NCBI RefSeq assembly: GCF_002270355.1
Contig: NZ_NJFZ01000010.1
Span: 7-64,006 of the forward strand
Reading direction: 5' to 3'
Source of the DNA: Flectobacillus sp. BAB-3569
GTDB taxonomy: Bacteria; Bacteroidota; Bacteroidia; Cytophagales; Spirosomataceae
DNA: 64,000 bases
The notes beneath the pieces are model-generated. The model saw only the letters and a list, made by a program, of their open reading frames with translations, ran no database searches and was not told the DNA's origin. A program made the position numbers and the translations under genes. Below, one piece after another: positions 20,428 through 28,419 of the stretch (the stretch's first letter is position 1; each line of letters opens with the position of its first letter).

Positions 20428-20474
20428 ATAAGGTTTTAAGAAAATTAAATTTTTCTTGAAACCTTATTTTTTTA
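20428..20474 (+). terminator. Rho-independent terminator after rfbD
   Basis: ATAAGGTTTTAAGAAAA at 20428-20444 pairs with TTTTCTTGAAACCTTAT (one unpaired base) and runs into a T7 tract, 28 bases downstream of the rfbD stop. Confidence 0.75.
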
Positions 20475-20548
20475 TACCTAATGTGCTTAAGGAAGGCTAT
20501 ACCGTTTACACATTTTCGCCTTTTTTTTATAAGATTGTCAATTTGAAA

Positions 20549-20580
20549 TTTGTACAAATCTAAGAATTGAGATATATTTG
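20549..20580 (+). promoter_or_regulatory. Bacteroidota-type promoter (TTTG-20-TATATTTG)
   Basis: TTTG at 20549-20552 and TATATTTG at 20573-20580 are separated by exactly 20 bases, matching the Bacteroidota sigma-A consensus at both elements. It lies about 115 bases upstream of the barrel-protein gene at 20695 and just after a terminator, marking the start of a separate transcription unit. Confidence 0.7.
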
Positions 20581-20694
20581 AGTATAATAAACACAACTAA
20601 CATTTTTTTGCCTCTAGAAAAACACGCCAATGTTTAACCGCTAAAATGGATTTATATAAAATCTAACATCTGTTTTGATCGTACATCTCTAAAT

Positions 20695-21384
20695 ATGCCT
20701 GCAATGAATAGACTTTTTCTAATTATCTTACTTTTTTTGAGTAAGGTGATGTTGGTTCGTGGCCAACAATTTTATCAGAATTTGGGTTTGGGGATTTCTG
20801 CTTCAACGATGGGAATCGGTCCTGAGCTATCTTATTACCCTGCAAAATATCGTCATTGGGGTGTGCGTGCGCACTGGGTACAGTTTAGTTATAAGGACCC
20901 TATACACATCGGCATGGCAAATGAAAAGAGCTTAGATATCAAACCAACTATCCAAAAACAAGTAGGTGCTATTTATCTTGATTATTTTCCTTTTAAGAAA
21001 CAGCGATGGCATGTGTTTGGTGGACTATCCTATAATCTCAAACAAGATTACTTATTTAATGTAACGACAAAAACAGGCGTATCGCTTGGAGGAATAGATA
21101 TACAGGCTACTGATTTTGGGAGTATTAATCTCGGTATAAAATGGAGTGAATGGATGCCTGCCTTTGGCTTAGGGTATTTGGGTAATATATATAAGAATAG
21201 ACTATTGCTAGGAGTAGATTTTGGATTGAGCTATATGGGAAGTCCAAAGTTACAAGTAAGTTATGAAGGTTTTTTGGAGACAACTACCCTCGACGAGCAA
21301 ATCCCAAAACTAGAACGTAATATTCGTAACTACTCTTATTATCCTAATTTGAACTTTCAATTAAAATATCTTTTAGGTAAATAG
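20695..21384 (+). CDS. Predicted outer membrane beta-barrel protein
   Basis: 229 residues. The signal peptide 'MNRLFLIILLFLSKVMLVRG' is cleaved before QQFYQN; translation may begin at Met1 or at Met4 (20704). The rest alternates short beta-strands with aromatic ends ('WGVRAHWVQFSYKDP', 'QVGAIYLDYFPFKKQRW', 'LLGVDFGLSYMGSP', 'NLNFQLKYLLG'), consistent with an eight- to ten-stranded barrel. I do not recognise a specific family. It heads a two-gene unit with the lipoprotein downstream (23-base gap), driven by its own promoter, between rfbD and the initiating transferase. Confidence 0.6.
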   Translation: MPAMNRLFLIILLFLSKVMLVRGQQFYQNLGLGISASTMGIGPELSYYPAKYRHWGVRAHWVQFSYKDPIHIGMANEKSLDIKPTIQKQVGAIYLDYFPFKKQRWHVFGGLSYNLKQDYLFNVTTKTGVSLGGIDIQATDFGSINLGIKWSEWMPAFGLGYLGNIYKNRLLLGVDFGLSYMGSPKLQVSYEGFLETTTLDEQIPKLERNIRNYSYYPNLNFQLKYLLGK

Positions 21385-21407
21385 TAAAACCTCAATACAG
21401 AATAAAT

Positions 21408-23003
21408 ATGAAAAAGATTCTCATTCTAAGTATAATAGTTTTGCTTGGCTTTTGGGCTTGTCAATCGCCATTAGAGGGTTTTGAACTAGGTTTCAAAGAT
21501 CCGATAGAAAAAGCTAAGATAGAAATTCATTTTTACAACCCTTCTGGGAGTTTGCCAACAGATTTGAAGATAAGTTTTGCAGGACCAGACTCAAACTTGG
21601 TTGTAACCAATCTAAATACCAAGAAATTTAAAGTTAGTCCTGAGGGTTTGTTAATTGTGGCAGTTTCACCTGAGGTAATTCCTTCGAGTGATAAACCCGT
21701 GAAGTTTACCATCGTCGCAGATGCAAGCGGATTCACTAAATCAACACGAATGGTAGTATTTACCAATCAGTCAAATCAGGGAGTCTGGATTCCGATGTTT
21801 AACGAAAACAATCCACCTGCAGGCGTGAGTAGTAAAGAAGTTATCATTCCGAATGCACAGGGAGGAGTACTTTCTTCCAATCAGACCATTTCAACGGGTA
21901 CTCAAAAGCCTGAAAACGCGAGTCTTGTTTTAGTAGCTGGTACGCAATTGACTGATATAGACAACAAACCTGTGGCTGGAAATCTTAATGTGAGTATACA
22001 ACATTTTGATAATAGGGGAGCAACCATAGGTTTTCTTCCTACTGGTGGCGTTGCTACTAACCCCGTAGATGCAAATGGTAAAAGTTTAGCCAATCCTTTT
22101 GATTTGCCAAATTTTGCAGGGTTTGTTTCTGTCGTGATGAGTAACGATCAAGGACAAATAGTCAAACAATTATCCAAGCCACTTGAATTAAGTTTGGAAT
22201 TGAACCCAACTACCTATAATCCCAGAACAAAAACTAATATTAAAGCTGGGGATATGTTGCCCATTTTTAGCTTTGATATTGACAAAAACCAATGGAAAGC
22301 AGAGGGAGAAAGCAAAATTATTCAGGAAGGTAGCAAATTGATTGCTAAGTTAAACATCAGCCATCTCACTGACTGGATTGCAGGTTGGGATAGAGAAATA
22401 TGTCGCCAAGGACCTACTTTTGTTTTTAAAAGTAATTTTAATGATGTAGATATGTGGTATTACTGTCAGGTTATAGATTCCAAGACTAATAAAGTATTAA
22501 TAGAATATTATCCTTGGGTAAATAATGGTTGGTCATTTAGTATTTCATATAAACCAATAGATGCTGAAAATATTAAATTAAAGGTTTATGATTATAGTGG
22601 ATATTGGGGAGGAGATAATATTAATCCTATTGCTGTTACCAAAGAGGTGCCATTTTGTACTCAACAAAATGTAAGTGTAGATATAACTTCAATTCCTACA
22701 CCTCCATATGTTGAAGTTGCGTTTGAAATAATTTGCTCAAATGGTAAAAAAATAGATTTAGATGCACTTCCAGCTACATTTAAAATCCAATTTTCTGAGG
22801 TCGGAAAGAGTGCTTGGCAAGAGCTATTAGAAATTAAAAGACCAAACATGAATGGGAGAACATATAGAGTTAGAGAAAAAAGATCATACGATTTTAGGGC
22901 AAGCACTGATGGTGGCGTTACTTGGCCCTACAAACAGCTTAATAAATACTTAGAATCTACAAAAATCTCTTACAGAATAGAAGACAAAGGTTTCTGTAAA
23001 TAA
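21408..23003 (+). CDS. Surface lipoprotein of unknown function
   Basis: 531 residues. The lipoprotein signal 'MKKILILSIIVLLGFWAC' places the lipidated cysteine at 18. The mature part is beta-rich: an Ig-like stretch ('IEIHFYNPSGSLPTDLKI'), a central portion with 'PVAGNLNVSIQHFDNRGA' and 'SFDIDKNQWKAEGESKII', then 'LNISHLTDWIAGWD', reminiscent of adhesin or carboxypeptidase-regulatory-like surface proteins, and a C-terminal region with several cysteines. No catalytic motif is visible. It is co-transcribed with the barrel protein at 20695; the pair may bind or anchor polysaccharide, an inference from position only. Confidence 0.6.
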   Translation: MKKILILSIIVLLGFWACQSPLEGFELGFKDPIEKAKIEIHFYNPSGSLPTDLKISFAGPDSNLVVTNLNTKKFKVSPEGLLIVAVSPEVIPSSDKPVKFTIVADASGFTKSTRMVVFTNQSNQGVWIPMFNENNPPAGVSSKEVIIPNAQGGVLSSNQTISTGTQKPENASLVLVAGTQLTDIDNKPVAGNLNVSIQHFDNRGATIGFLPTGGVATNPVDANGKSLANPFDLPNFAGFVSVVMSNDQGQIVKQLSKPLELSLELNPTTYNPRTKTNIKAGDMLPIFSFDIDKNQWKAEGESKIIQEGSKLIAKLNISHLTDWIAGWDREICRQGPTFVFKSNFNDVDMWYYCQVIDSKTNKVLIEYYPWVNNGWSFSISYKPIDAENIKLKVYDYSGYWGGDNINPIAVTKEVPFCTQQNVSVDITSIPTPPYVEVAFEIICSNGKKIDLDALPATFKIQFSEVGKSAWQELLEIKRPNMNGRTYRVREKRSYDFRASTDGGVTWPYKQLNKYLESTKISYRIEDKGFCK

Positions 23004-23160
23004 TGCTTCGCAAATGATTGTTTAGGGATAAAGTTATTTATTGGCTCAATATCATAATATTTATTTTCAAAAGGCTAGTAAAATATCAGCAACTTTGATA
23101 TCCTTTAATTGTAGAGAAAGAAGGTTAAAAAATGTAATTTTTACGTATATGCATAGTTCA

Positions 23161-24537
23161 ATGAAAAAAAGGGAGACTCTACGTCTCTTCTCAGATCTTA
23201 GCTTTTTAATAGTCTCTTTCTATGTGGCAGCAGAGGTAAGTGGGCATGGAGTCGGTAGACTCGATGGAGGTACTATTATATTTTTGCTGATTTCTTGGTA
23301 TTTCTCCACAAAAGCAACCAATCTTTATGATGATTTAAAAACAGTGCGTTTTGTACATGAGTTTCTATTGTTGATTCCAAATATACTGATACAATCAGCA
23401 GTATTAATCATTGCATTGTTTATTCTCAATGAGCATTATTTTGGCAGAACGTTTGTCGGCTTATATACAGTGTTGCTTATCGGTATTTTAGCATTTAAAA
23501 AGTTTCTTTCTAGAAAATTGATATATACCTTCAGTAAGGGAACCAATAGTATCAAAAACGTACTGATTGTAGGTACCAATGAGGTAGGTATGTCTTTTTA
23601 TGAAACACTCAAAGGAACTCCTCATTATGGTTATCAAGTGGTTGGCTTTTTAGATCAGACCAAACCTCTACATCTAAATGGAATGTACAAAGGGGATTAC
23701 AAGGAAATTGAGCGTATTTTATCCAATTCAGGAGTTGATGAGGTAATAGTAGCTTTAGACGAAGCTAACAGTGCACAACTTTCTAATATTATCAGAATAA
23801 CGGATAAGTATGCAGTAAAAACAAGAATTATCCCTGATTATCTTAAATTTAATACAAGTCGCTTTAGTGTCGAAATGTTTGGGAAGTATCCGTTAATAAC
23901 GGTCAGAACAGAACCATTAGAGTATTTTCACTGGAGATTGTTAAAACGTGCACTAGATTTTACCCTAAGCTTTATTGTAACAGTACTTATTTTATCATGG
24001 CTTTTACCAATTATTGCATTGTTAATTAGGCTAGATTCAAAAGGAAGTGTCTTCTTTTTTCAACCACGCCTAGGCTATAATAATAAAGTATTTAAATGTT
24101 TTAAATTTAGAACCATGTATGTCGATATCGACAATTCTTCATTTAAAGCAACTGGTAAAAGAGATAATAGAGTCACAAAAATTGGTGCATTTCTAAGAAA
24201 GACGAATTTAGATGAGGTACCTCAAGTACTGAACGTATTGTTTGGGGATATGTCTTTGGTAGGGCCACGACCTCAGGCAATTCCATTTTACGAAGAATAC
24301 AAAAGTTTTATCGAAAATCTAAACTTACGTCATAATGTAAAACCAGGTGTCACTGGTTGGGCACAAGTTAACGGTTTAAGGGGGGATGCGATAGATCCAA
24401 TTGAAAACAAAAAACGTATCATGAAGCGATTTGAGTGCGATTTATGGTATATCGAAAATTGGAGTTTTTGGTTAGATATCAAGATTATGTTTTTAACTGT
24501 ATGGGTGTTTTTGAAAGGTGATGAAAATGCTTATTAA
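23161..24537 (+). CDS. Polyprenyl-phosphate glycosylphosphotransferase, WcaJ-like
   Basis: About 458 residues. It initiates repeat-unit synthesis by transferring a sugar-1-phosphate to undecaprenyl phosphate at the inner membrane. It has four N-terminal membrane helices, a CoA-binding-like Rossmann segment ('VLIVGTNEVGMSFYETLKG'), a further hydrophobic helix ('LSFIVTVLILSWLLPIIALL') and the C-terminal bacterial sugar transferase domain with 'FKFRTMYVD', 'RKTNLDEVPQVLNVLFGDMS', 'LVGPRPQ' and 'KPGVTGWAQVNGLRG'. The frame is open back to 23041 with a TTG; ATGs at 23149 and 23161 are better starts (MKKRETLRLFSDLSF). The family often transfers glucose-1-phosphate; the substrate here is not proven. 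Confidence 0.9.
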   Translation: MKKRETLRLFSDLSFLIVSFYVAAEVSGHGVGRLDGGTIIFLLISWYFSTKATNLYDDLKTVRFVHEFLLLIPNILIQSAVLIIALFILNEHYFGRTFVGLYTVLLIGILAFKKFLSRKLIYTFSKGTNSIKNVLIVGTNEVGMSFYETLKGTPHYGYQVVGFLDQTKPLHLNGMYKGDYKEIERILSNSGVDEVIVALDEANSAQLSNIIRITDKYAVKTRIIPDYLKFNTSRFSVEMFGKYPLITVRTEPLEYFHWRLLKRALDFTLSFIVTVLILSWLLPIIALLIRLDSKGSVFFFQPRLGYNNKVFKCFKFRTMYVDIDNSSFKATGKRDNRVTKIGAFLRKTNLDEVPQVLNVLFGDMSLVGPRPQAIPFYEEYKSFIENLNLRHNVKPGVTGWAQVNGLRGDAIDPIENKKRIMKRFECDLWYIENWSFWLDIKIMFLTVWVFLKGDENAY

Positions 24538-24574
24538 TATTCACTAAAACGTCTATTACAGAAAATAATTACTT

Positions 24575-25645
24575 ATGAATAACAACAATTACGTAATCAT
24601 CATGGCTGGTGGGGTAGGAACGAGGTTTTGGCCATTTAGTCGAGTTAGTAATCCAAAGCAGTTTCATGATGTATTAGGAACTGGTAGAACTCTCTTGCAA
24701 CAAACCGCAGATCGTTTTGAAGGCATTTGCCCTAATGAAAATATCTTTGTGGTAACGAGTGAGGACTACATTGACTTGGTGCAAGAGCAATTACCGTTTT
24801 TGTCGACCGAGCAAATTTTAGCTGAGCCTATTCGCCGTAATACTGCTCCTTGTGTAGCTTATGCTTGTTATAAAATAGCGAAACAAAATCCCGACGCAAA
24901 CATCGTGGTAGCTCCTGCTGACCATATTATTTTAAAGGAAAAGGCTTTTCAAACTAAAATCTTGACAGCACTCGAGGCATCAGCCAAAGGCGATGTCCTT
25001 GTCACTTTGGGTATCAGCCCTAGTCGTCCAGATACAGGGTATGGTTACATTCAATATAAACAAGAGGAAGGCGAAGTGAAGAAGGTTGAGTCCTTCAGAG
25101 AGAAGCCTAACTTGGAACTAGCAAAACAATTCTTGGCTAGTGGTGAGTACGTTTGGAATGCTGGTATTTTTATCTGGACAGCTAAAAGTATTATTACGGC
25201 TTTTGCCAAGCATTCACCTCGTTTACACGAGATTTTTGAAGATGGGACTCAATATTACTTCACGGAAGGCGAGACGCATTTTGTTGAAAAAGCCTACCAA
25301 ATTTGTGAAAGTATCTCTATTGACTACGCCATTATGGAAAAATCGGATAATGTACATGTGGTACTTGGAGAGATTGGCTGGTCGGATTTAGGTACTTGGA
25401 AATCATTATACGAAGTATCTGGCAAGGACGAACTCGGTAACGTGATAGATGGAAATACAATGCTTTATGATGTAAAGGATAGTATTATCAAAACGCCTCA
25501 AGGCAAATTGGTAGTGATAAAAGGCTTAGAGAATTTTATCGTAGCTGAGTATGATAATGTTTTAATGATTTGTCCAAAAGACCAAGAACAAAAGGTAAAG
25601 GATTTTGTGGCAGATGCTGGAGAAAAAGACAGTTGTTTTATTTAA
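24575..25645 (+). CDS. manC: Mannose-1-phosphate guanylyltransferase
   Basis: 356-residue nucleotidyltransferase forming GDP-mannose from mannose-1-phosphate and GTP. The N-terminal pyrophosphorylase motif is 'MAGGVGTRFWPFSRVSNPKQ'; further family segments are 'LAEPIRRNTAPCVAYA', 'VVAPADHII', 'FREKPNLELAKQFL', 'YVWNAGIFIWTAKSI' and 'IDYAIMEKSDNVHVV'. It is a single-domain enzyme without the C-terminal isomerase domain of bifunctional AlgA-type proteins. It supplies the substrate for gmd and fcl. A bidirectional terminator separates it from the convergent LytTR gene. Confidence 0.95.
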   Translation: MNNNNYVIIMAGGVGTRFWPFSRVSNPKQFHDVLGTGRTLLQQTADRFEGICPNENIFVVTSEDYIDLVQEQLPFLSTEQILAEPIRRNTAPCVAYACYKIAKQNPDANIVVAPADHIILKEKAFQTKILTALEASAKGDVLVTLGISPSRPDTGYGYIQYKQEEGEVKKVESFREKPNLELAKQFLASGEYVWNAGIFIWTAKSIITAFAKHSPRLHEIFEDGTQYYFTEGETHFVEKAYQICESISIDYAIMEKSDNVHVVLGEIGWSDLGTWKSLYEVSGKDELGNVIDGNTMLYDVKDSIIKTPQGKLVVIKGLENFIVAEYDNVLMICPKDQEQKVKDFVADAGEKDSCFI

Positions 25646-25662
25646 TCCAGAATAATACATTC

Positions 25663-25701
25663 AAAAAAAGCCCTGTGGTTGCCAACCACAGGGCTTTTTT
25701 T
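25663..25701. terminator. Bidirectional terminator between manC and lytTR gene
   Basis: A near-perfect palindrome, A7-GCCCTGTGGTT / AACCACAGGGC-T7, lies between two convergent genes. The A tract on one side and T tract on the other allow it to stop transcription in both directions. Confidence 0.9.
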
Positions 25702-26110
25702 AAGCTGCCTTGACATAAAAGCCAAAGGTTGACAAGGCATTATTCACTTCTTTCCATCTACGTTTAGAAATAGGAATCGATTTGCCTGATTTGAGTATAA
25801 TAAACTTGTTAGTATATTCTGCTACATAATGAATGTTTATGATGTACGCCTTGTGAACTCTAATAAAATGATTGGCTTTGGCTTCCAACCTAGGAAGAAG
25901 GTTTTTGATGGTAATTGAAAATACTTTTGCGGGTTTATGATGTTGATAAATAACTGAATAGTTTACCTGTGCCTCAATAAAGAGAATATCACCTGTAGGA
26001 ATTGTAACATTGTATTTAGGTTTGTCAGCTAACTCAGGTGGACACTTTTCAAAAAGGTAGGGGTAAGCAATTTTTGATGCATTAGGCATCTGGTTTGTAT
26101 GTGTTCTCAT
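25700..26110 (-). CDS. LytTR-type DNA-binding protein without receiver domain
   Basis: 136 residues, essentially a single LytTR domain: 'IPTGDILFIEAQVNYSVIYQ', 'IKNLLPRLEAKANHFIRVHK', 'AYIINIHYVAEYTNKFI', 'GKSIPISKRRWKEVNNAL'. LytTR proteins bind promoter DNA repeats; in typical LytR regulators a receiver domain precedes this domain, but here there is none. Regulation may therefore be by expression level or by another protein. Its position next to manC and cpsB suggests control of the polysaccharide cluster, but no binding repeats were identified. Confidence 0.88.
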   Translation of the reverse strand: MRTHTNQMPNASKIAYPYLFEKCPPELADKPKYNVTIPTGDILFIEAQVNYSVIYQHHKPAKVFSITIKNLLPRLEAKANHFIRVHKAYIINIHYVAEYTNKFIILKSGKSIPISKRRWKEVNNALSTFGFYVKAA

Positions 26111-26524
26111 AATTTTAAAGCTTTTAAAATTCTCTTAAGATACGGAAGTGTTATTTTTAAGTAAAACTATGGTGTTAAATAATAGCACTTTAAGGTGTTC
26201 AAAGAGATTGTTTTAGCTAAAATGGTTGTAAAACCCAAAAGGTTAAAAAGAGTATAACGGATAAATAAAAAAAGGTATGAGCGTACTCAGTAATCGTGTA
26301 AAATCAAATTCTTGAGCTTCCAACTGTCCGCTGTGAGCAATAGAATCAAATTCAAATATTTTGCCTACAGCGTGTACATTAAAGTGTAAAAATCATCTAG
26401 TTCGAATATTTAATTTATATCGAGTAAAAAAGGCTTCTATCTCAATTCCAAAATTTGTACTAGATTAGAAGCCATCGTAAAGTTCTTGTACCTACTCTAT
26501 AATACTTAATAATCAACTTTTACC
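26111..26524. other. Intergenic region between cpsB-like and lytTR genes
   Basis: About 410 bases between two minus-strand genes. It contains a minus-strand terminator at 26426-26473 belonging to the cpsB-like gene and should contain the promoter of the LytTR gene, although no clear TAnnTTTG box was found. No coding sequence is supported. Confidence 0.4.
26426..26473 (-). terminator. Terminator downstream of the cpsB-like gene
   Basis: On the minus strand GGCTTCTA (26466-26473) and TAGAAGCC (26432-26439) form an 8-base-pair stem with a 26-base loop, followed by T6. It lies about 50 bases after the cpsB-like stop. The large loop lowers confidence. Confidence 0.5.
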
Positions 26525-27274
26525 TTAAATTCCAAATAAGGCCTTATTTTGAAAAGAATAATTTTCTAATAAATTCATTTCTTTGCTCATTCCCGATAGC
26601 TTTTTGATTCTTTGTATATGCCTATCATGGTGCACATCAGTACCAATTAAGTCATAGAGATTGTTTTTTAATAAATGCAAAGCAATCTTTTTGATATCTG
26701 CTCCGTAATAGCCTTCAACAGCTAATATATTTAATTGTAAAAGACAACCTAGGTTTTTGAGTCGCTCAAAAATTTCAGGATTTTGATGCCAGTAGCGATA
26801 TCTCTCTGGGTGTGCAATTACAGGTGTATAACCTCTTTTGGTCATTTCAAAAATACGCTCTTCATAGTTAAGTAGAGGAGCAATCATGGGATATTCCGCA
26901 AGAAGATATTTGCTGCCAGCCAAGGAAATCAGATGGTCTTCTTCCAGTAACTGGGTGTAATTGTCATCTATGTAATACTCTGCCGAGGCATCTATTTGAA
27001 TGCCGTTTATCTGAGATTGAACTTCGCTCAATTTGCCTCTAATGATACTCGGTGTGTTTGGATACACCTCCATTCGAATATGGGGTGTGGTTATTAGCTT
27101 CTGAAAACCTAGCTCCTGAAATTCTCCTATTAGCATAAGGCTTGTTTCCATATCAGGAGAACCATCATCAATGCCTGGTAAAAGGTGTGAGTGAATATCG
27201 GTCACAATCGTTTGATTGAAAAAATCAAAAATTCTTAGTTTATCAGTTTTATTTCGTTTGAAGAATGAAAACAT
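26525..27274 (-). CDS. cpsB: CpsB/CapC-type tyrosine-protein phosphatase (PHP family)
   Basis: About 249 residues. PHP-type metal-dependent phosphatase signature 'TDIHSHLLPGIDDGSPDMET' near the N-terminus, with further metal-ligand regions 'ITTPHIRMEVYPN', 'VIAHPERYRYW' and 'DLIGTDVHHDRHIQ'. CpsB-type enzymes dephosphorylate BY-kinases, so the natural partner is the Wzc-like kinase at 4-6 kb. The start at 27274 (MFSFFKRNKTD) matches the usual form; eight further codons open upstream are unlikely. The gene is a stand-alone minus-strand unit with a candidate terminator. Confidence 0.92.
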   Translation of the reverse strand: MFSFFKRNKTDKLRIFDFFNQTIVTDIHSHLLPGIDDGSPDMETSLMLIGEFQELGFQKLITTPHIRMEVYPNTPSIIRGKLSEVQSQINGIQIDASAEYYIDDNYTQLLEEDHLISLAGSKYLLAEYPMIAPLLNYEERIFEMTKRGYTPVIAHPERYRYWHQNPEIFERLKNLGCLLQLNILAVEGYYGADIKKIALHLLKNNLYDLIGTDVHHDRHIQRIKKLSGMSKEMNLLENYSFQNKALFGI

Positions 27275-27914
27275 AATTATTAGTCGATAAAACAGCAAAA
27301 GTTTAAGTATATGAAACTTAAGATGGAGAAAGTAACTTATAAAAAGTACAAATTTAAAATAACTCTCACAGAGTTTGTTATGAATGTGATTGTTTTTGGA
27401 AAATCTCTATCTTTTTGCTATTAGAATCGAACTAAACAAAGTTATTTTATGGGTATATGGAGAATTCCTCCACTAAAATACGAAAAAACTCTAAATATGG
27501 ATTTATGTAAATGTTCGATATTTGTCATAAAAGAGGAATTTTACCTATTAGTGGAATAAATCATTTTGTTTATTGTAATAAATAAAGAATAAGTTTTCTT
27601 TTATTAATTACTCTTCATTTATGGCTTCAAATGGCTAGTTGAGAACTTCTAACTTTAATATTAAAATTCTACGATTAATAGATTTATTGCTCATTTATCA
27701 CTACTGTCTACCGAATAATAAATTATATTCTTCGGTGACATACAAAATATTGCAACTATCAAATAAGTACATAAAAGTATGTTACTAGAATAAGATTATT
27801 TAATTAAACTTTTGTAATATTGTATGAAATAAAAAGACAAAGTATCCAGTACTATTATTTCATAAGATTCGTTATACCATTGTAATTTACATACTAAATA
27901 ATCACTAAATAATA

Positions 27915-28016
27915 ATGACTACCGTAATTGTTGTACTTTCAGCCGTAATTGCTTCTTCGTGCATCGAAGCAATCATTGAGACTAGCGACTTCTTTTCAAG
28001 CCGTCGTTCTAGATAA
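27915..28016 (+). CDS. Small hydrophobic protein, 33 aa (candidate)
   Basis: ATG at 27915 opens 33 codons ending in TAA at 28014-28016. The peptide starts MTTVIVVLSAVIASSCIEAI, a hydrophobic helix with one cysteine, and ends in an acidic then basic tail (ETSDFFSSRRSR). Support: composition is less AT-rich than the surrounding spacer, the A/T leader before the ATG is typical of Bacteroidota genes, and a strong terminator stands about 175 bases downstream. There is no homology evidence; the stretch could instead be part of a non-coding RNA. If translated it is probably a small membrane protein. Confidence 0.4.
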   Translation: MTTVIVVLSAVIASSCIEAIIETSDFFSSRRSR

Positions 28017-28190
28017 AAAAGAAATCAGAAAGCCAATCGGGAGTGATGGTGAGTTATGAGATGAGATTTTGACGTAAAACAATTATTACGAAATGCCTAA
28101 AGGTTGTCATTAATTACTCATTTAGTTTTCGTAAAATTAGCTAAAAGTAATAATAAAACGCCGCCTTCGTCAGTATTTCATGTAGCACGC

Positions 28191-28246
28191 AAACGAGCTA
28201 ATAAACATCAAGTCATTCTTCATGTTTAATAGCTCGTTTTTCTTTT
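28191..28246 (+). terminator. Strong rho-independent terminator of an unassigned transcript
   Basis: ACGAGCTAATAAACAT pairs with ATGTTTAATAGCTCGT (one mismatched pair) around a 12-base loop, preceded by As and followed by TTTTTCTTTT. No annotated long gene ends nearby on the plus strand, so it implies a transcript covering the small frame at 27915 or a small RNA. Confidence 0.75.
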
Positions 28247-28419
28247 GTAAAAGCTCAATATTCAAGTATCATAACCGTAGGGTCTGAAATTTCTAACTTC
28301 TTGCAAAATCGTCGAGTAATGTCTCATTATTGACTAATCGACGAATATTCTTATAATTCTTTTCTCAGATGTGTATCTTTAACACTCGTTGAAACGATGT
28401 GAGATAACCACTGATTCCC

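Larger units (their letters stand above)
27275..28419. other. Long intergenic region with a candidate small transcript
   Basis: About 1.1 kb, mostly very AT-rich and gene-free between divergent genes. The exception is 27915-28246, where composition becomes more balanced, a 33-codon reading frame occurs, and a strong terminator closes the stretch. A minus-strand TAAATTTG box (27349-27356) could serve the cpsB-like gene. On the plus strand TATCTTTA at 28374-28381 is a weak candidate -7 box for the sensor kinase. A short stretch at 28042-28071 has a loose 7-base rhythm but is not counted as an array. Confidence 0.4.
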
